This document shows, in pieces, positions 28,526 to 38,171 of a stretch of DNA of 64,000 nt. The notes under the pieces were generated by a model. It saw only the letters and a program-made list of their open reading frames with translations. It had not been told where the DNA came from and ran no database searches. The stretch is from Carboxylicivirga litoralis (GTDB lineage: Bacteria; Bacteroidota; Bacteroidia; Bacteroidales; Marinilabiliaceae), in contig NZ_JAFMVC010000021.1 of NCBI RefSeq assembly GCF_025499605.1, positions 1 to 64,000 on the forward strand, given 5' to 3'. The position numbers and the translations under genes were made by a program. The stretch's first letter is position 1, and each line of letters starts with the position of its first letter.

Positions 28526-29305
28526 CTAAATCCCGGATCCGCTAAACCAACTTTTAAAATGGGATACTTTCTCGCGACTCACAATCACTTCTTTATCAAA
28601 AGGCTGTTCAAACTGAATCTTTAAACGACTGTTAGAATGCACCAAAACATCCTGTATGTAGTTGATATTAACAATAAACGAACGGCTAATTCGATAAAAA
28701 GTAGCCGGATTCAACATGTCTTCTAACTCCTCAAGTTTAAAATCGATGATATAGCGATTCCCTTTCGAAGTAAGTATAAAGGCGTTGCGTCCTTCTGCAT
28801 AGAACAAAACAATTTTATCGGAAGTAACCGACTTAATGCGCTCACCCAGCTTAACCATAAAACGCTCTTTATAGGTTTTGCGGTAATGCAGTAAGGCTTC
28901 ATTTAGTTCCTCCAGCTTTAATCGTTGGCTGGCCGATGAAAGGTTTTCACGCAGACTTTCCAACTTCTCCATACTTCTAAACAGATCGTCGTAATCAAGT
29001 GGTTTCAGCAAATAATCGATGCTATTGACTTTAAAAGCCTGTATGGCATACTCATTATAAGCTGTTGTGAAAATAACCGGCAGATTTAGCTGCGTCTTAT
29101 TAAATATTTCAAAACTCAGTCCGTCGCTTAAATGAATATCCATAAAAACTAAATCGACGGTATTCAATGGATTTGAAAACCACTCAACACTGGCAGCTAC
29201 AGAATCCAGTTCGCCCACAACTTCAATGCTGCTATCGTAGCGATTTAAAAGGTGTTTCAGGTTTTCAACGGCGGGTTTTTCATCTTCTATAATAAGTACT
29301 CTCAT
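28526..29305 (-). CDS. LytTR-family response regulator
   Basis: A 259-aa two-component regulator. The receiver domain (about 1-125) has the acidic pair in IIEDEKPA, the phosphoacceptor Asp56 in LVFMDIHLS, and the lysine in YLLKPLDY. The C-terminal LytTR DNA-binding domain (about 155-255) contains FYRISRSFIVNINYIQDV. It lies 11 nt after a degenerate kinase gene and about 1.1 kb after an intact kinase gene, so all three form one operon. It would bind direct repeats in target promoters; targets are not known. Confidence 0.93.
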   Translation of the reverse strand: MRVLIIEDEKPAVENLKHLLNRYDSSIEVVGELDSVAASVEWFSNPLNTVDLVFMDIHLSDGLSFEIFNKTQLNLPVIFTTAYNEYAIQAFKVNSIDYLLKPLDYDDLFRSMEKLESLRENLSSASQRLKLEELNEALLHYRKTYKERFMVKLGERIKSVTSDKIVLFYAEGRNAFILTSKGNRYIIDFKLEELEDMLNPATFYRISRSFIVNINYIQDVLVHSNSRLKIQFEQPFDKEVIVSREKVSHFKSWFSGSGI

Positions 29306-29316
29306 GTTGGTTTAGA

Positions 29317-30405
29317 TTATTCTTCCTCTATTTCAAACAAAGGTATATTAATGCGTAATTGTTGATTATCCTGGGTTATTTCAAGTTGCTTACTGTCACT
29401 AAAAAAAGAATAGGCTTTGTTGATAAGCGATAAATTCCATTCTGCATTGCCATTCAATCCAATTTTGGGATTATGCCTGCTTGACAAAACAAGTTGCTCG
29501 CCATTATTTTCGAGGCAAATATGTAAAGGTTGAAATTCATTCACAATTGAGCGGTTCACCAGCTCCTGAATCAATGCCGAAATAGTACAAGGGATAATTT
29601 GTCGACTTAACCACTCATCGGGCAGTTTAGATTCAAAGGTGATGGTGTTGTTATATTTTACATTGAGAATATGTAATAACGATTGACTGAGAATCAGCTC
29701 CTGCTGAAGGTCAACCAACTCAACGTGACGGTTATCCAGGTTATATCGATATATTTTTGACAGGTGATTAACAAACTGTTCGGCTAATCGTGGTTGCGCA
29801 TGAACGATAGAAATAAGATTTTCCAATCCATCATAAAGTAATTTGGGATTGATCTGCATCTTAAACTTCTCCAAATCAGTCTCCATCCCTTTTCGTAGTT
29901 CTTTCTCTTGTTTGTAATGTATTTGTTTATGCACGGCCAGAAACGATGTACTGACATGAATCACCGCATATAAAATAGCCACAACCCCATATACACCATT
30001 AAATACAATCAGCTCAGTGCCAAAATCACTAATGATGAGCACGAGTCGAAAATAGATACTCACCAATAAACTGATAACAATAATGGATAGCAACAAGCTA
30101 ACAAAAGGAACCAACACGACCCGCATAGAGTGGTTAGACTCTTTTGAACTTACCTGCTGCTCAATTTGCAGCTTCTCTAATAATGGAAAACGTTTATCAA
30201 TTATCACAAACATCACTCGCAAACATTCAAACAGAATAAAGGTAAGCAAGATGGTTACTGCTACTTCCTGACTAAAAAAGTTGGCACTAAACTGATTGAG
30301 CGTATCAAACACCAACAGTATTAAAATATAAACTACCACACCGATTGGGAATGGTAGCAGAAAGCGAAGCCACTTTTGTTGATTATTTAAAGTAAATGTC
30401 TTCAT
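29317..30405 (-). CDS. Degenerate LytS-like histidine kinase (pseudokinase)
   Basis: A 362-aa membrane protein with about four helices (19-36, 48-66, 97-120, 133-158) followed by a His_kinase (LytS/YpdA type) region. The usual phosphoacceptor motif NPHFLFN reads NPKLLYD, with Lys188 in place of histidine. The N-box LVENAIKH is altered to LVNRSIVNE (282-290), and the glycine-rich ATP-binding motif GIGLxNxxxRL is absent. It therefore should neither autophosphorylate nor bind ATP in the normal way. It lies between an intact paralogous kinase and their shared regulator, which suggests a partner or sensor subunit. Confidence 0.9.
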   Translation of the reverse strand: MKTFTLNNQQKWLRFLLPFPIGVVVYILILLVFDTLNQFSANFFSQEVAVTILLTFILFECLRVMFVIIDKRFPLLEKLQIEQQVSSKESNHSMRVVLVPFVSLLLSIIVISLLVSIYFRLVLIISDFGTELIVFNGVYGVVAILYAVIHVSTSFLAVHKQIHYKQEKELRKGMETDLEKFKMQINPKLLYDGLENLISIVHAQPRLAEQFVNHLSKIYRYNLDNRHVELVDLQQELILSQSLLHILNVKYNNTITFESKLPDEWLSRQIIPCTISALIQELVNRSIVNEFQPLHICLENNGEQLVLSSRHNPKIGLNGNAEWNLSLINKAYSFFSDSKQLEITQDNQQLRINIPLFEIEEE

Positions 30406-30415
30406 CCTAATTTTG

Positions 30416-31534
30416 TTAGTACTTAATAAGCTTCTGCTGCAACAACAAAGGCAACACTACCGTAAACGATTCGTCCTTAGTTATCTCCACTTCATTCTTT
30501 GTAAAATAAGCATAGCGCTTCTTAATATTCTCCAGACCAATTTTATGCGACACATGTCGTTCTGGTTTCTTCAAGAGCTGATTATCTACTTCAATAAAAC
30601 CGGGCTTTCGCTCAAAGTTATTTACCACTTCAATTCCTCGACTTTTATTGGAACGGATACAAATATTCAAAGGCCTCTCTTCAGAAAAATGATTATGCTT
30701 CACCGCATTTTCAACCAACAATTGTAAGGTCATCGGCGGAATATAACTGGCTTTGCTTTGCACATCAAGATCTACTTCTAACTCCAAAGCCTTTTCAAAT
30801 CTGATGCGTAATAGAAAGTAGTATGCTTTAATAAAATCAACCTCCTGCTGGACTGGCACCAGCTCTTTTTGATGACTATTGAGTATATAACTGAAAGTCT
30901 GCGCAAATTTTCTGATAAACCCCTCCGTTGTTGATGCATCACGATGAATCAGCGATGCAATGGTATTAAGCGTATTGAATAAATAGTGCGGGCTCAGCTG
31001 ACTTTTTAATATTTCATATTGCAGCTTAAGTCGTTCGCGCACCATTTTCTCACTTTCAATATTCGCCTGAATAAAGCTTGTAAACGAGTACTGATACAGA
31101 TCGACCAAAATAAAAATCAGGTTGGTTAGAAGAAAGATGATGAAAAACTTAATGGTTACATCTCCCTTTTCTTCCATAAACAGTGCAAAGGATATGTTGT
31201 CATACTTAATGGCAATAAGGAGTTTCACACAAACCCAAAGAAAAATAGCGGCCACTATGAAATTGGAAACAAACTGAATGAAAAAACGCGAAGGCATTCC
31301 TTTTATCCAGGGGTAAATAATGTTTAGCAGACGGGTTACCAGAGACAGGATTCCGAATATAAGCCATGAGCTTAATGTAAAAAATGAGATGGAATCGATG
31401 TGTTCGGAAAGCACTGGTAAGCTGCCATTCTCACTATAGAACAAATACAGAAAAATCAGTACACCATACAATGTACTGACCAGTATTTGTGTTACCAGTT
31501 TTTTTGAAGAATATAATTGGGTGTTGGTTGTCAT
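30416..31534 (-). CDS. LytS-like sensor histidine kinase
   Basis: A 372-aa membrane histidine kinase with about four helices (16-33, 50-72, 85-108, 128-148) and an intact catalytic core. The phosphoacceptor is His183 in QLSPHYLFNTLN; the N-box reads LVENAVKHN and the glycine motif KIGLENIKKRY. It phosphorylates a LytTR response regulator, almost certainly the one encoded two genes downstream. No extracytoplasmic sensor domain of size is present, so the signal is probably sensed in or at the membrane. It is 10 nt upstream of the pseudokinase gene, which argues that the two proteins work together. Confidence 0.93.
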   Translation of the reverse strand: MTTNTQLYSSKKLVTQILVSTLYGVLIFLYLFYSENGSLPVLSEHIDSISFFTLSSWLIFGILSLVTRLLNIIYPWIKGMPSRFFIQFVSNFIVAAIFLWVCVKLLIAIKYDNISFALFMEEKGDVTIKFFIIFLLTNLIFILVDLYQYSFTSFIQANIESEKMVRERLKLQYEILKSQLSPHYLFNTLNTIASLIHRDASTTEGFIRKFAQTFSYILNSHQKELVPVQQEVDFIKAYYFLLRIRFEKALELEVDLDVQSKASYIPPMTLQLLVENAVKHNHFSEERPLNICIRSNKSRGIEVVNNFERKPGFIEVDNQLLKKPERHVSHKIGLENIKKRYAYFTKNEVEITKDESFTVVLPLLLQQKLIKY

Positions 31535-31591
31535 TGAAATACTAAGTTATAGCATTAATTTAGATTTCAAAAAGGCTTTTGTCAATGAAAA

Positions 31592-31628
31592 AAAGATAAG
31601 GCTGTCTTATTTAGACAACCTTATCTTT
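31592..31628 (-). terminator. Terminator for the helical-repeat protein gene
   Basis: AAAGATAAGGCTGTC pairs with GACAACCTTATCTTT (one mismatch) around TTATTTA. On the minus strand it is followed by a T-run. It separates the helical-repeat gene from the kinase operon. Confidence 0.75.
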
Positions 31629-31634
31629 CTCTTT

Positions 31635-33494
31635 TTAGTTCAGAGTCCGCAATACACGGTTCTTTTCATATTCTGTTTCTAAATCTTTGGCCATCGATTT
31701 AAAAATATAAGCCGTTGATGAGTTTTTATTGTTAATATGAGGGCTCAATCGCACTAAAACAGCTGCCCGCTCCACATCTACATCAATCTGCTGGGTGCAT
31801 TCAATAACCTTAGCCGCCAGTTCATCATTCATCACAGGACTATCAATTACATAGCGCAACAACTCTTCGATTGTGCTGTTTTGGTCCATACGGTTAATCA
31901 AACGGAAGAACTGATTATAATTATTATCGGATAACGGAAACTGTGCTACCACCTCGCGCATAACAGCTCCTGTGCCATGTTGAAAATCGTCCACTAACCT
32001 GTCTAATGTTTTTAGCAAACGATACATAGCTGCTTCTTCCAGCTTGTTTTTATTTAACAGGTCGAGCATCACATTATACATCTCCATTTCGCTATCCAAA
32101 CCATTCAGTGTTTCAAAGTAGGCATCTACCACTTCTTCATCGTTAATAAACAAACGGTTGGCTTTACGCAAAATTAAGCCTCGTTGACTATTGGAAGAAA
32201 TGCCTCTGGCCGTTTTTAAATAGTTCAACAACGTTGTTTTATCGCTTTTTCTGGCTCCTGACTCAAGAGCTGCATCCAACAAGGCAGTCGTTATTTCACC
32301 TTTCAAAATATAATAACTATCCGACATATCTTCCAACGCTTCCCTGAATGCATCCATTACCACATCGTCTTTTGGCAAGTGAGGGATTAAATACAATAAA
32401 AGGGCACCTTTTTCTCTTTCCGACGAAAACTCTTCAATGGCTTGCAGCATGCTAATCCAACTATCGCTCGATAGCTTTGTGGTTTTAACCAGATGCTTCA
32501 GCACATTACCTTTTTCTGAGTTAATCTCCATCTCTTCAATTATATCGAAATAACCTTTTCGGATGGCAAACTCATCGGTATAAAACTGGTTGAAGATACG
32601 TAATGTTGAACCTCGCTCTGTATTATAATCATGTGTTGAGGTTGCATCGAGTACAGCTGCCAGTTGCTCGGTGTTTAGTTTGTAATTTTCTAATATATGC
32701 CGAATGAGAGAACCTTTGGTACTGTTGGAACGCACTTCTTCAATCGCCTCAAAAACAGGAACAATATCTTGTGACTTCAACTGATTATCAAAAACCAAGG
32801 TCTTTAAAAACGTATTTTTCGAAGCTGAACTGCCCGATTTATACGATGATGTTTTAATGGTAAATACATTCCATTCGCTTGAATAAGTATAGGTTGAGCT
32901 CGATGGCAAATCTTCCATTGCACTCAATACAGCGCTTAAACCCTTTGTCTTATATAACTGACGAACTCTGGACTCGACACCTAAATCGCTTCGCTTCACA
33001 ATATCAGGCAACACCTCGCCCAGCCATTTTTTACCTTCAGGATTAAATGCCGTTTCAGTTTTTCCTACATAGTACTCATAAGTAATGGTTCCTTTATCAT
33101 CGGCATGGATGAACAAACGGCGATTGTTACCGAAAGCTGTTTTATTAATTTCAACGAACCCATTGGCCGAAATACCGGTAATCATTTTATTATCCCCAGA
33201 TAATTCAATGACACCTTTGTATTTTAAATCAAAAGGAAAATCAGCGGATGAAGCAACAATGTCGGCTCTATTCTTATAAACTGCTTTTCTATAATCGGCT
33301 ACTGCTTCACGATATTCTTCCCGGGCCTTATAGTATTCTTTTCGAACTTCGTTGCGCATCTTCTGATACTCAACTCGCACATTATTTTTGTGCTTATTAT
33401 CATCGGCTATTGTTGGCTGCGAAAGCATAGCCATTACAGCTACCATTGCCCCAACAAATCCTAATTTAAATTGATGTGTAGATTTCGCTCTCAT
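31635..33494 (-). CDS. Exported protein with helical (HEAT-like) repeats
   Basis: A 619-aa exported protein with a signal peptide ending near SQPTIA. A charged coiled-coil segment (about 38-75) and a beta-rich region (about 85-220) precede a long array of alpha-helical repeats of about 33-38 residues from about residue 235 to the end. The repeats share a loose pattern of the kind ...SEKGxLLxxL..., for example EINSEKGNVLKHLV and EFSSEREKGALLLYL. Similar repeats occur, from memory, in the C-terminal regions of some BlaR1-like proteins. It ends one terminator upstream of a two-component operon. Protein-binding is likely; function is unknown. Confidence 0.75.
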   Translation of the reverse strand: MRAKSTHQFKLGFVGAMVAVMAMLSQPTIADDNKHKNNVRVEYQKMRNEVRKEYYKAREEYREAVADYRKAVYKNRADIVASSADFPFDLKYKGVIELSGDNKMITGISANGFVEINKTAFGNNRRLFIHADDKGTITYEYYVGKTETAFNPEGKKWLGEVLPDIVKRSDLGVESRVRQLYKTKGLSAVLSAMEDLPSSSTYTYSSEWNVFTIKTSSYKSGSSASKNTFLKTLVFDNQLKSQDIVPVFEAIEEVRSNSTKGSLIRHILENYKLNTEQLAAVLDATSTHDYNTERGSTLRIFNQFYTDEFAIRKGYFDIIEEMEINSEKGNVLKHLVKTTKLSSDSWISMLQAIEEFSSEREKGALLLYLIPHLPKDDVVMDAFREALEDMSDSYYILKGEITTALLDAALESGARKSDKTTLLNYLKTARGISSNSQRGLILRKANRLFINDEEVVDAYFETLNGLDSEMEMYNVMLDLLNKNKLEEAAMYRLLKTLDRLVDDFQHGTGAVMREVVAQFPLSDNNYNQFFRLINRMDQNSTIEELLRYVIDSPVMNDELAAKVIECTQQIDVDVERAAVLVRLSPHINNKNSSTAYIFKSMAKDLETEYEKNRVLRTLN

Positions 33495-33640
33495 AGGTGT
33501 ATCATTTAGTTGTTCATAGACATTTTTTGATACTACAATATTAAGACAAGACTGTGCCTAAGAAAAACGAAAAGTAGTGAGTTGTTGTAAAAATGTAGTG
33601 AATTGTAGAATGGTTGAAGCGGGAAGATTTTAGTGATAAT

Positions 33641-33676
33641 AAAAAGGCCTTAAAGAGTTTTAAATCCTTAAGGCCT
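33641..33676 (-). terminator. Terminator for M64 peptidase/aldo-keto reductase operon
   Basis: AGGCCTTAA (33645-33653) pairs with TTAAGGCCT (33668-33676). On the minus strand the stem is followed by TTTTTATTAT. It lies 22 nt after the aldo-keto reductase stop. Confidence 0.75.
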
Positions 33677-33698
33677 AACTTTATCTTTGTATATTATT

Positions 33699-34697
33699 TT
33701 ACTGCAAAACAGGAAGACAAATTTCTTCTATAGCCTTTAACTCTTCAGTGGAAAATGCTAAATTATCTAAGGCAACTAAATTATTTTCCAATTGATGCGT
33801 TGACGATGCACCAACCAATACCGATGTCACTGTCTTGTTACTCAATAACCAGGCGATGGCCATTTGCGCCAGCGATTGTTCTCGTTTTTGAGCCAATTCA
33901 TTTAACGCCACAATAGCTTTGCGTTTTTCATCGGTTAAAGCCGATTCTTTTAGAAAATGTGCCTTAGCCATGCGCGAATCCGCAGGTATTTCTTTTAGGT
34001 AGCGGTCAGTGAGCAAACCTTGAGCCAATGGTGAAAACGGAATACAGCCAATGCCTCGCTTATCAAGCACTTCTGTTAAGCCATTTTCCACCCAACGGTC
34101 GAACATATTGTAACGCGGTTGATGAATGAGGCAAGGCGTGCCCAACTCGCGTAATATCGATTCCGCTTTTTGCGTTTCTTCGGCGCTGTAATTCGACAGA
34201 CCAACATACAAAGTCTTCCCCTGACGAACAATTAAGTCAAGAGCTGCCATGGTTTCTTCGAGCGGTGTTTCCGGGTCGGGACGATGATGATAGAAAATAT
34301 CCACATACTCCAAGCCCATGCGTTTCAAACTTTGATCTAAACTTGAAACCAGGTACTTCTTAGAACCCCATTCTCCATAAGGGCCATCCCACATCAAATA
34401 ACCCGCCTTAGACGAAATCACTAACTCATCACGGTAAGCACTCATATCTTGCTTCAGCACCTTTCCTAATGTCTCCTCGGCCGAGCCTGGAACCGGTCCG
34501 TAGTTATTGGCCAAATCAAAATGTGTGATACCATTATCAAAAGCATATAACAAGATGTCGCGGGCATTACTAAACACATCTTCGGAGCCAAAGTTATGCC
34601 ACAAGCCAAGCGAAATAGCCGGCAGTTTTAAACCACTTCGTCCGCATCGATTATACTGCATTTTGTCATACCTGGTGTTTGAAGCTTGATAATTCAT
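33699..34697 (-). CDS. Aldo/keto reductase (YghZ/GpmA-like)
   Basis: A 332-aa NADPH-dependent aldo/keto reductase with the catalytic tetrad Asp61, Tyr66 (FDLANNYGPVPGSAEE), Lys97 (ISSKAGY) and His137 or 138 (DIFYHHRPD). The NNYGPVPGSAEE loop and MWDGPYGEWGSKKYLV are typical of the YghZ branch, which reduces L-glyceraldehyde 3-phosphate and methylglyoxal. It is 9 nt downstream of an M64 peptidase gene and co-transcribed with it. A detoxification role is the usual inference. Confidence 0.93.
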   Translation of the reverse strand: MNYQASNTRYDKMQYNRCGRSGLKLPAISLGLWHNFGSEDVFSNARDILLYAFDNGITHFDLANNYGPVPGSAEETLGKVLKQDMSAYRDELVISSKAGYLMWDGPYGEWGSKKYLVSSLDQSLKRMGLEYVDIFYHHRPDPETPLEETMAALDLIVRQGKTLYVGLSNYSAEETQKAESILRELGTPCLIHQPRYNMFDRWVENGLTEVLDKRGIGCIPFSPLAQGLLTDRYLKEIPADSRMAKAHFLKESALTDEKRKAIVALNELAQKREQSLAQMAIAWLLSNKTVTSVLVGASSTHQLENNLVALDNLAFSTEELKAIEEICLPVLQ

Positions 34698-34706
34698 AGT
34701 CTCTAT

Positions 34707-35987
34707 TTAATCTGTTACAAATTCAATCATTTTAGTTAATGCCGCCTGACATGCCGGACAGAAGCCTTTAGCTTCATTGGTTTTCATACGACAATTCACG
34801 GCAGGACGATAAACACCTTTCTCAACATATCCACCACCTTCAAAAACACCACAAACATCTTCATATTCTTTATTCACCGGGGTTGGTATGGGCGTATTCT
34901 CATCGACCAAATGTTTCCATTTACTTTCAAAGTTAACCAAGGTAGTGATATTTGGTTGCCAAGGCTCCACATTTAAATCAAAAAAATTCTGATAGGCCAC
35001 ATCTGAGGTGTAATATTCATCGGCCAAACCACCAAAGCCATGACCAATTTCGTGAAGCATTACCTCTTTAGCTTTCGGATGGTCTGAAGTGCCAATGGAA
35101 AAATGATTGTAAATACCACCTCCTCCGTACTTTTCTGTATTGACCAACACACAAATATGATCGTATGGCGCACAGGCCGCAATATCACGAATTGAAATAA
35201 CATCTCCTGTCTCCAGGTAACGATCGATGTAAAACGTATTGAACGATGAATTAACAGCCGTACTCACCCATTTATCTTTTCTTGGATTATCTGTTTCAGA
35301 ATCTTTGGATGGTGAGCAAACCGCCCAGAAATTAAATTTATGCTGCTGGCTCTTATAAGGTTCCATTGACAAAATATAATCAGCCATTTCTTTCACATCT
35401 GCTTTGAATTTAGCCATCTCATTCAGTTGATAGCCTTCGGCAATAAAAGTAAAATCAACCATATTAGCTGCTTCCCCATTATCAACAACTTTCACTACTT
35501 CATAATCCGGCACAGCTTCTTTTCTAATATTGGTATCATCTGGATTAATAACCATGGTTATCAAAGCACTGTAGGTCCCATCTTTTTTGCGCTCATTCAG
35601 CGTAAAAATAACTTCATCCTTAGGGTAAGGGAAAGTAACGGTTTGATAAAAAGCTTTGTTGATTGATTTAGCTTCTTCGGTTGTGCGCCACTCTTCAAAA
35701 AGGGTACAGAAACCTCTCGAGTAAATAATCTCATCGCTGGCCTTATCCTTAATTGTAAAATGGTACTCGCCGTAACCCAATTCATCAACCAACTTAAGCG
35801 TTGAACCTCCCCAATATGGCTCTTGCTTCAATTCTAATAAATAAGCCGATTGCATGTGTTTATTACCTGCTAAAACCAAGTCAACCCGCATCGACTGATT
35901 TTTAAAGTATTTCTCAAAACCTGACTGCGCCTTACTACAGGCTGCAAATAGCAAAAAACTGATGATTCCAAATAGTGCTGTTCTCAT
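34707..35987 (-). CDS. M64-family metallopeptidase lipoprotein
   Basis: A 426-aa lipoprotein with lipobox LFAAC, lipid Cys17. The zinc motif HEIGHGFGG (HExxH at 312-316) and downstream ADEYY are the M64 (IgA peptidase-like) signatures. The N-terminal part (about 25-150) is a beta-rich M64 N-terminal domain. A C-terminal cysteine group (VCGVFEGG, VNCRM, FCPACQ) may form disulfides. Despite the family name, bacterial M64 proteins outside mucosal pathogens need not cleave IgA; the protein substrate is unknown. It leads the operon with the aldo-keto reductase. Confidence 0.92.
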   Translation of the reverse strand: MRTALFGIISFLLFAACSKAQSGFEKYFKNQSMRVDLVLAGNKHMQSAYLLELKQEPYWGGSTLKLVDELGYGEYHFTIKDKASDEIIYSRGFCTLFEEWRTTEEAKSINKAFYQTVTFPYPKDEVIFTLNERKKDGTYSALITMVINPDDTNIRKEAVPDYEVVKVVDNGEAANMVDFTFIAEGYQLNEMAKFKADVKEMADYILSMEPYKSQQHKFNFWAVCSPSKDSETDNPRKDKWVSTAVNSSFNTFYIDRYLETGDVISIRDIAACAPYDHICVLVNTEKYGGGGIYNHFSIGTSDHPKAKEVMLHEIGHGFGGLADEYYTSDVAYQNFFDLNVEPWQPNITTLVNFESKWKHLVDENTPIPTPVNKEYEDVCGVFEGGGYVEKGVYRPAVNCRMKTNEAKGFCPACQAALTKMIEFVTD

Positions 35988-36122
35988 ACAAATGAATTAA
36001 CATTAACTTGTTCTGGCGTTTTAATCTAAAATTTTTATTCTCTACGCCTGTCAATTTATTACAGATTATTTTTCTTTGCAATTATACTAGTTTTATGACA
36101 CATTAAATCTGACTTTCGCATT

Positions 36123-37418
36123 ATGGATGTTACCGAATTAAATAAATTAAGCCAACTTTTTCAGGAATACCTATCGTCAACCGGTGTTACCGATAACTAC
36201 ATTAAGTACATTTTAACCGGCTCCTGGCTTATTTTCACGCTTACTGCTTGCTGGCTGGCCAACCTGATAACCAAAAAATACATTGCAACTTTAATAAAAA
36301 AGGTCATTCAGAAAACCAAATCGAAATATGACGATTTGCTGCTGGACAGAAATGTATTTGACCGATTGGCCAACCTGGTGCCTGCTATCATCATCTACTC
36401 GATGATTGGTGTAATTTTCGAAGCTTTTCCCGAAACGAATATTGTAGAACATCTGCACAAACTGCTAAGCAGCATCATCGTTTTTATTATTCTGTGGACG
36501 TTTCTAGCCTTGCTTGGAGTCGTTCACGATATCTATAACACTTTTTCGTATGCCAAAGAACGGCCTATAAAAGGCATGATTCAAATTGTGCAGATAGCAT
36601 CTTCCTTTCTAACAGTCATCGTTATCATCTCCATCCTGTTCGACATTAATATTTCAAAAATATTAACCGGATTAGGTGCTACTGCAGCTATTCTACTATT
36701 AGTTTTTAAAGATACCATACTGGGTTTTGTTGCGAGCATACAGCTATCGGCCAACAAAATGGTAGCGACGGGCGACTGGATTACTATGTCAACTTATAAA
36801 GCTGATGGTACTGTTATCGACATATCACTAAACACAGTTAAGGTTCAGAATTGGGATCAGACCATCACAACAATTCCCACATACAAGATGGTTGACGACT
36901 CATTCATCAACTGGAAAGGCATGGAGCAGTCGGGTGGTCGTCGCATTAAACGCTCCATTAACATTGATATGCAGACGGTTAAATTTTGCTCTGCAGAAAT
37001 GATTGAGCGCTTTAAAAAAATTCGTTTATTAAAAGATTACATAGCCGAAAAAGAACAAGAGCTGGTCAATCATAACAACAAAACTGAGGGACAATCGGCT
37101 TCCGAAAGTCTTGCCAATGGCCGACGCCTGACTAATCTGGGAGTGTTTCGTCGTTATTTACAGGAGTATCTTCGCGAACATCCTATGACACTGAATAACA
37201 TGACTTTTATGGTACGCCAGCTACAATCAACCGAGAAAGGCCAGCCCATTGAAATATATGCTTTTAGCAAAGACCAGGAATGGACGAATTACGAAGCTAT
37301 CCAGGCCGATATCTTTGATCATATACTGGCAGTTATTAATGAGTTTGATTTAAAAGTATATCAATTGCCAAGTGGGGCCGACTTCAATCCTACGAACTAC
37401 AGAAACAATTCTTTATAA
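36123..37418 (+). CDS. MscS-family mechanosensitive channel (YbdG-like)
   Basis: A 431-aa inner-membrane channel protein. It has about five membrane helices, with the pore-lining segment GLGATAAILLLVFKDTIL (183-200) leading into the beta domain ANKMVATGDWI. Length and topology are closest to E. coli YbdG (415 aa), which opens at mild osmotic stress. The C-terminal cytoplasmic domain (about 300-431) contains a charged linker and ends without known motifs. It is a single-gene unit. Confidence 0.93.
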   Translation: MDVTELNKLSQLFQEYLSSTGVTDNYIKYILTGSWLIFTLTACWLANLITKKYIATLIKKVIQKTKSKYDDLLLDRNVFDRLANLVPAIIIYSMIGVIFEAFPETNIVEHLHKLLSSIIVFIILWTFLALLGVVHDIYNTFSYAKERPIKGMIQIVQIASSFLTVIVIISILFDINISKILTGLGATAAILLLVFKDTILGFVASIQLSANKMVATGDWITMSTYKADGTVIDISLNTVKVQNWDQTITTIPTYKMVDDSFINWKGMEQSGGRRIKRSINIDMQTVKFCSAEMIERFKKIRLLKDYIAEKEQELVNHNNKTEGQSASESLANGRRLTNLGVFRRYLQEYLREHPMTLNNMTFMVRQLQSTEKGQPIEIYAFSKDQEWTNYEAIQADIFDHILAVINEFDLKVYQLPSGADFNPTNYRNNSL

Positions 37419-37655
37419 TCGTTATAAATTGAAGCGACTATTACAGCTTTAAAATAAGGTGCTATTTGTAATTAATTGTTAATTAGAACTTTTTAAGACT
37501 TTTGCTAAGGTTTGAATTTAAAAGGCTTATGCCAATAATTACATGGATGCCCGTTAAATTTCGTTGGATATTTACTTATAATGTTTTATTTTCGTAGCAA
37601 ACTATTAATAAAAGAGTATAATTAGTTACGATTCCTAACATTTGTCATATAGAGC

Positions 37656-38120
37656 ATGGAGACCAGTTTACAAATCGATAGTTTAGATAAGAAGATCTTA
37701 TCACTTATCACAAAAAATGCGAGAATCCCATTCCTTGAAGTAGCACGTGAATGTAAAGTTTCAGGTGCAGCTATTCACCAGCGCATTCAGCGTTTGATGA
37801 ACATGGGAGTTATCAAAGGATCTGAATTTATTATTAACCCTGCCAAAATTGGTTATCACACTTGTGCTTTCATGGGTATTTTCCTAAAGAAAGCCAGCTT
37901 GTTTGATAAAGTCGTTAAAATGCTGGAAGAGGTGCCTCAGATTGTTGAGTGTCATTACACTACAGGGCAATACGCTATTTTCATTAAGATTTATGCTAAA
38001 AGCAACGAGCACCTAAAGCGAATTTTGCACGACAAGCTGCAAGCCATAGCAGGTATTTCGGCTACTGAAACCATCATCTCATTGGATGAAAGTTTTAAAA
38101 GACAATTACCTATAGATTAA
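37656..38120 (+). CDS. Lrp/AsnC-family transcriptional regulator
   Basis: A 154-aa regulator. The N-terminal winged helix-turn-helix (about 8-58) has LSLITKNARIPFLEVARECKVSGAAIHQRIQRL; the C-terminal RAM/AsnC domain (about 65-150) binds amino-acid effectors and mediates oligomers. The family controls amino-acid metabolism genes and often its own gene. The 237-nt upstream region has AT-rich segments that could hold self-regulatory sites. No target can be named. It is followed by a terminator. Confidence 0.94.
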   Translation: METSLQIDSLDKKILSLITKNARIPFLEVARECKVSGAAIHQRIQRLMNMGVIKGSEFIINPAKIGYHTCAFMGIFLKKASLFDKVVKMLEEVPQIVECHYTTGQYAIFIKIYAKSNEHLKRILHDKLQAIAGISATETIISLDESFKRQLPID

Positions 38121-38141
38121 TTATTTGAATTAAGATATCTT

Positions 38142-38171
38142 AAAAAGGCTCCTGCTTGGGAGCCTTTTTTT
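38142..38171. terminator. Bidirectional terminator
   Basis: AAAAAGGCTCC pairs with GGGAGCCTTTTTTT around a short TGCTT loop. It lies between the Lrp gene and the convergent minus-strand gene, whose stop codon overlaps the T-run. Confidence 0.8.
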
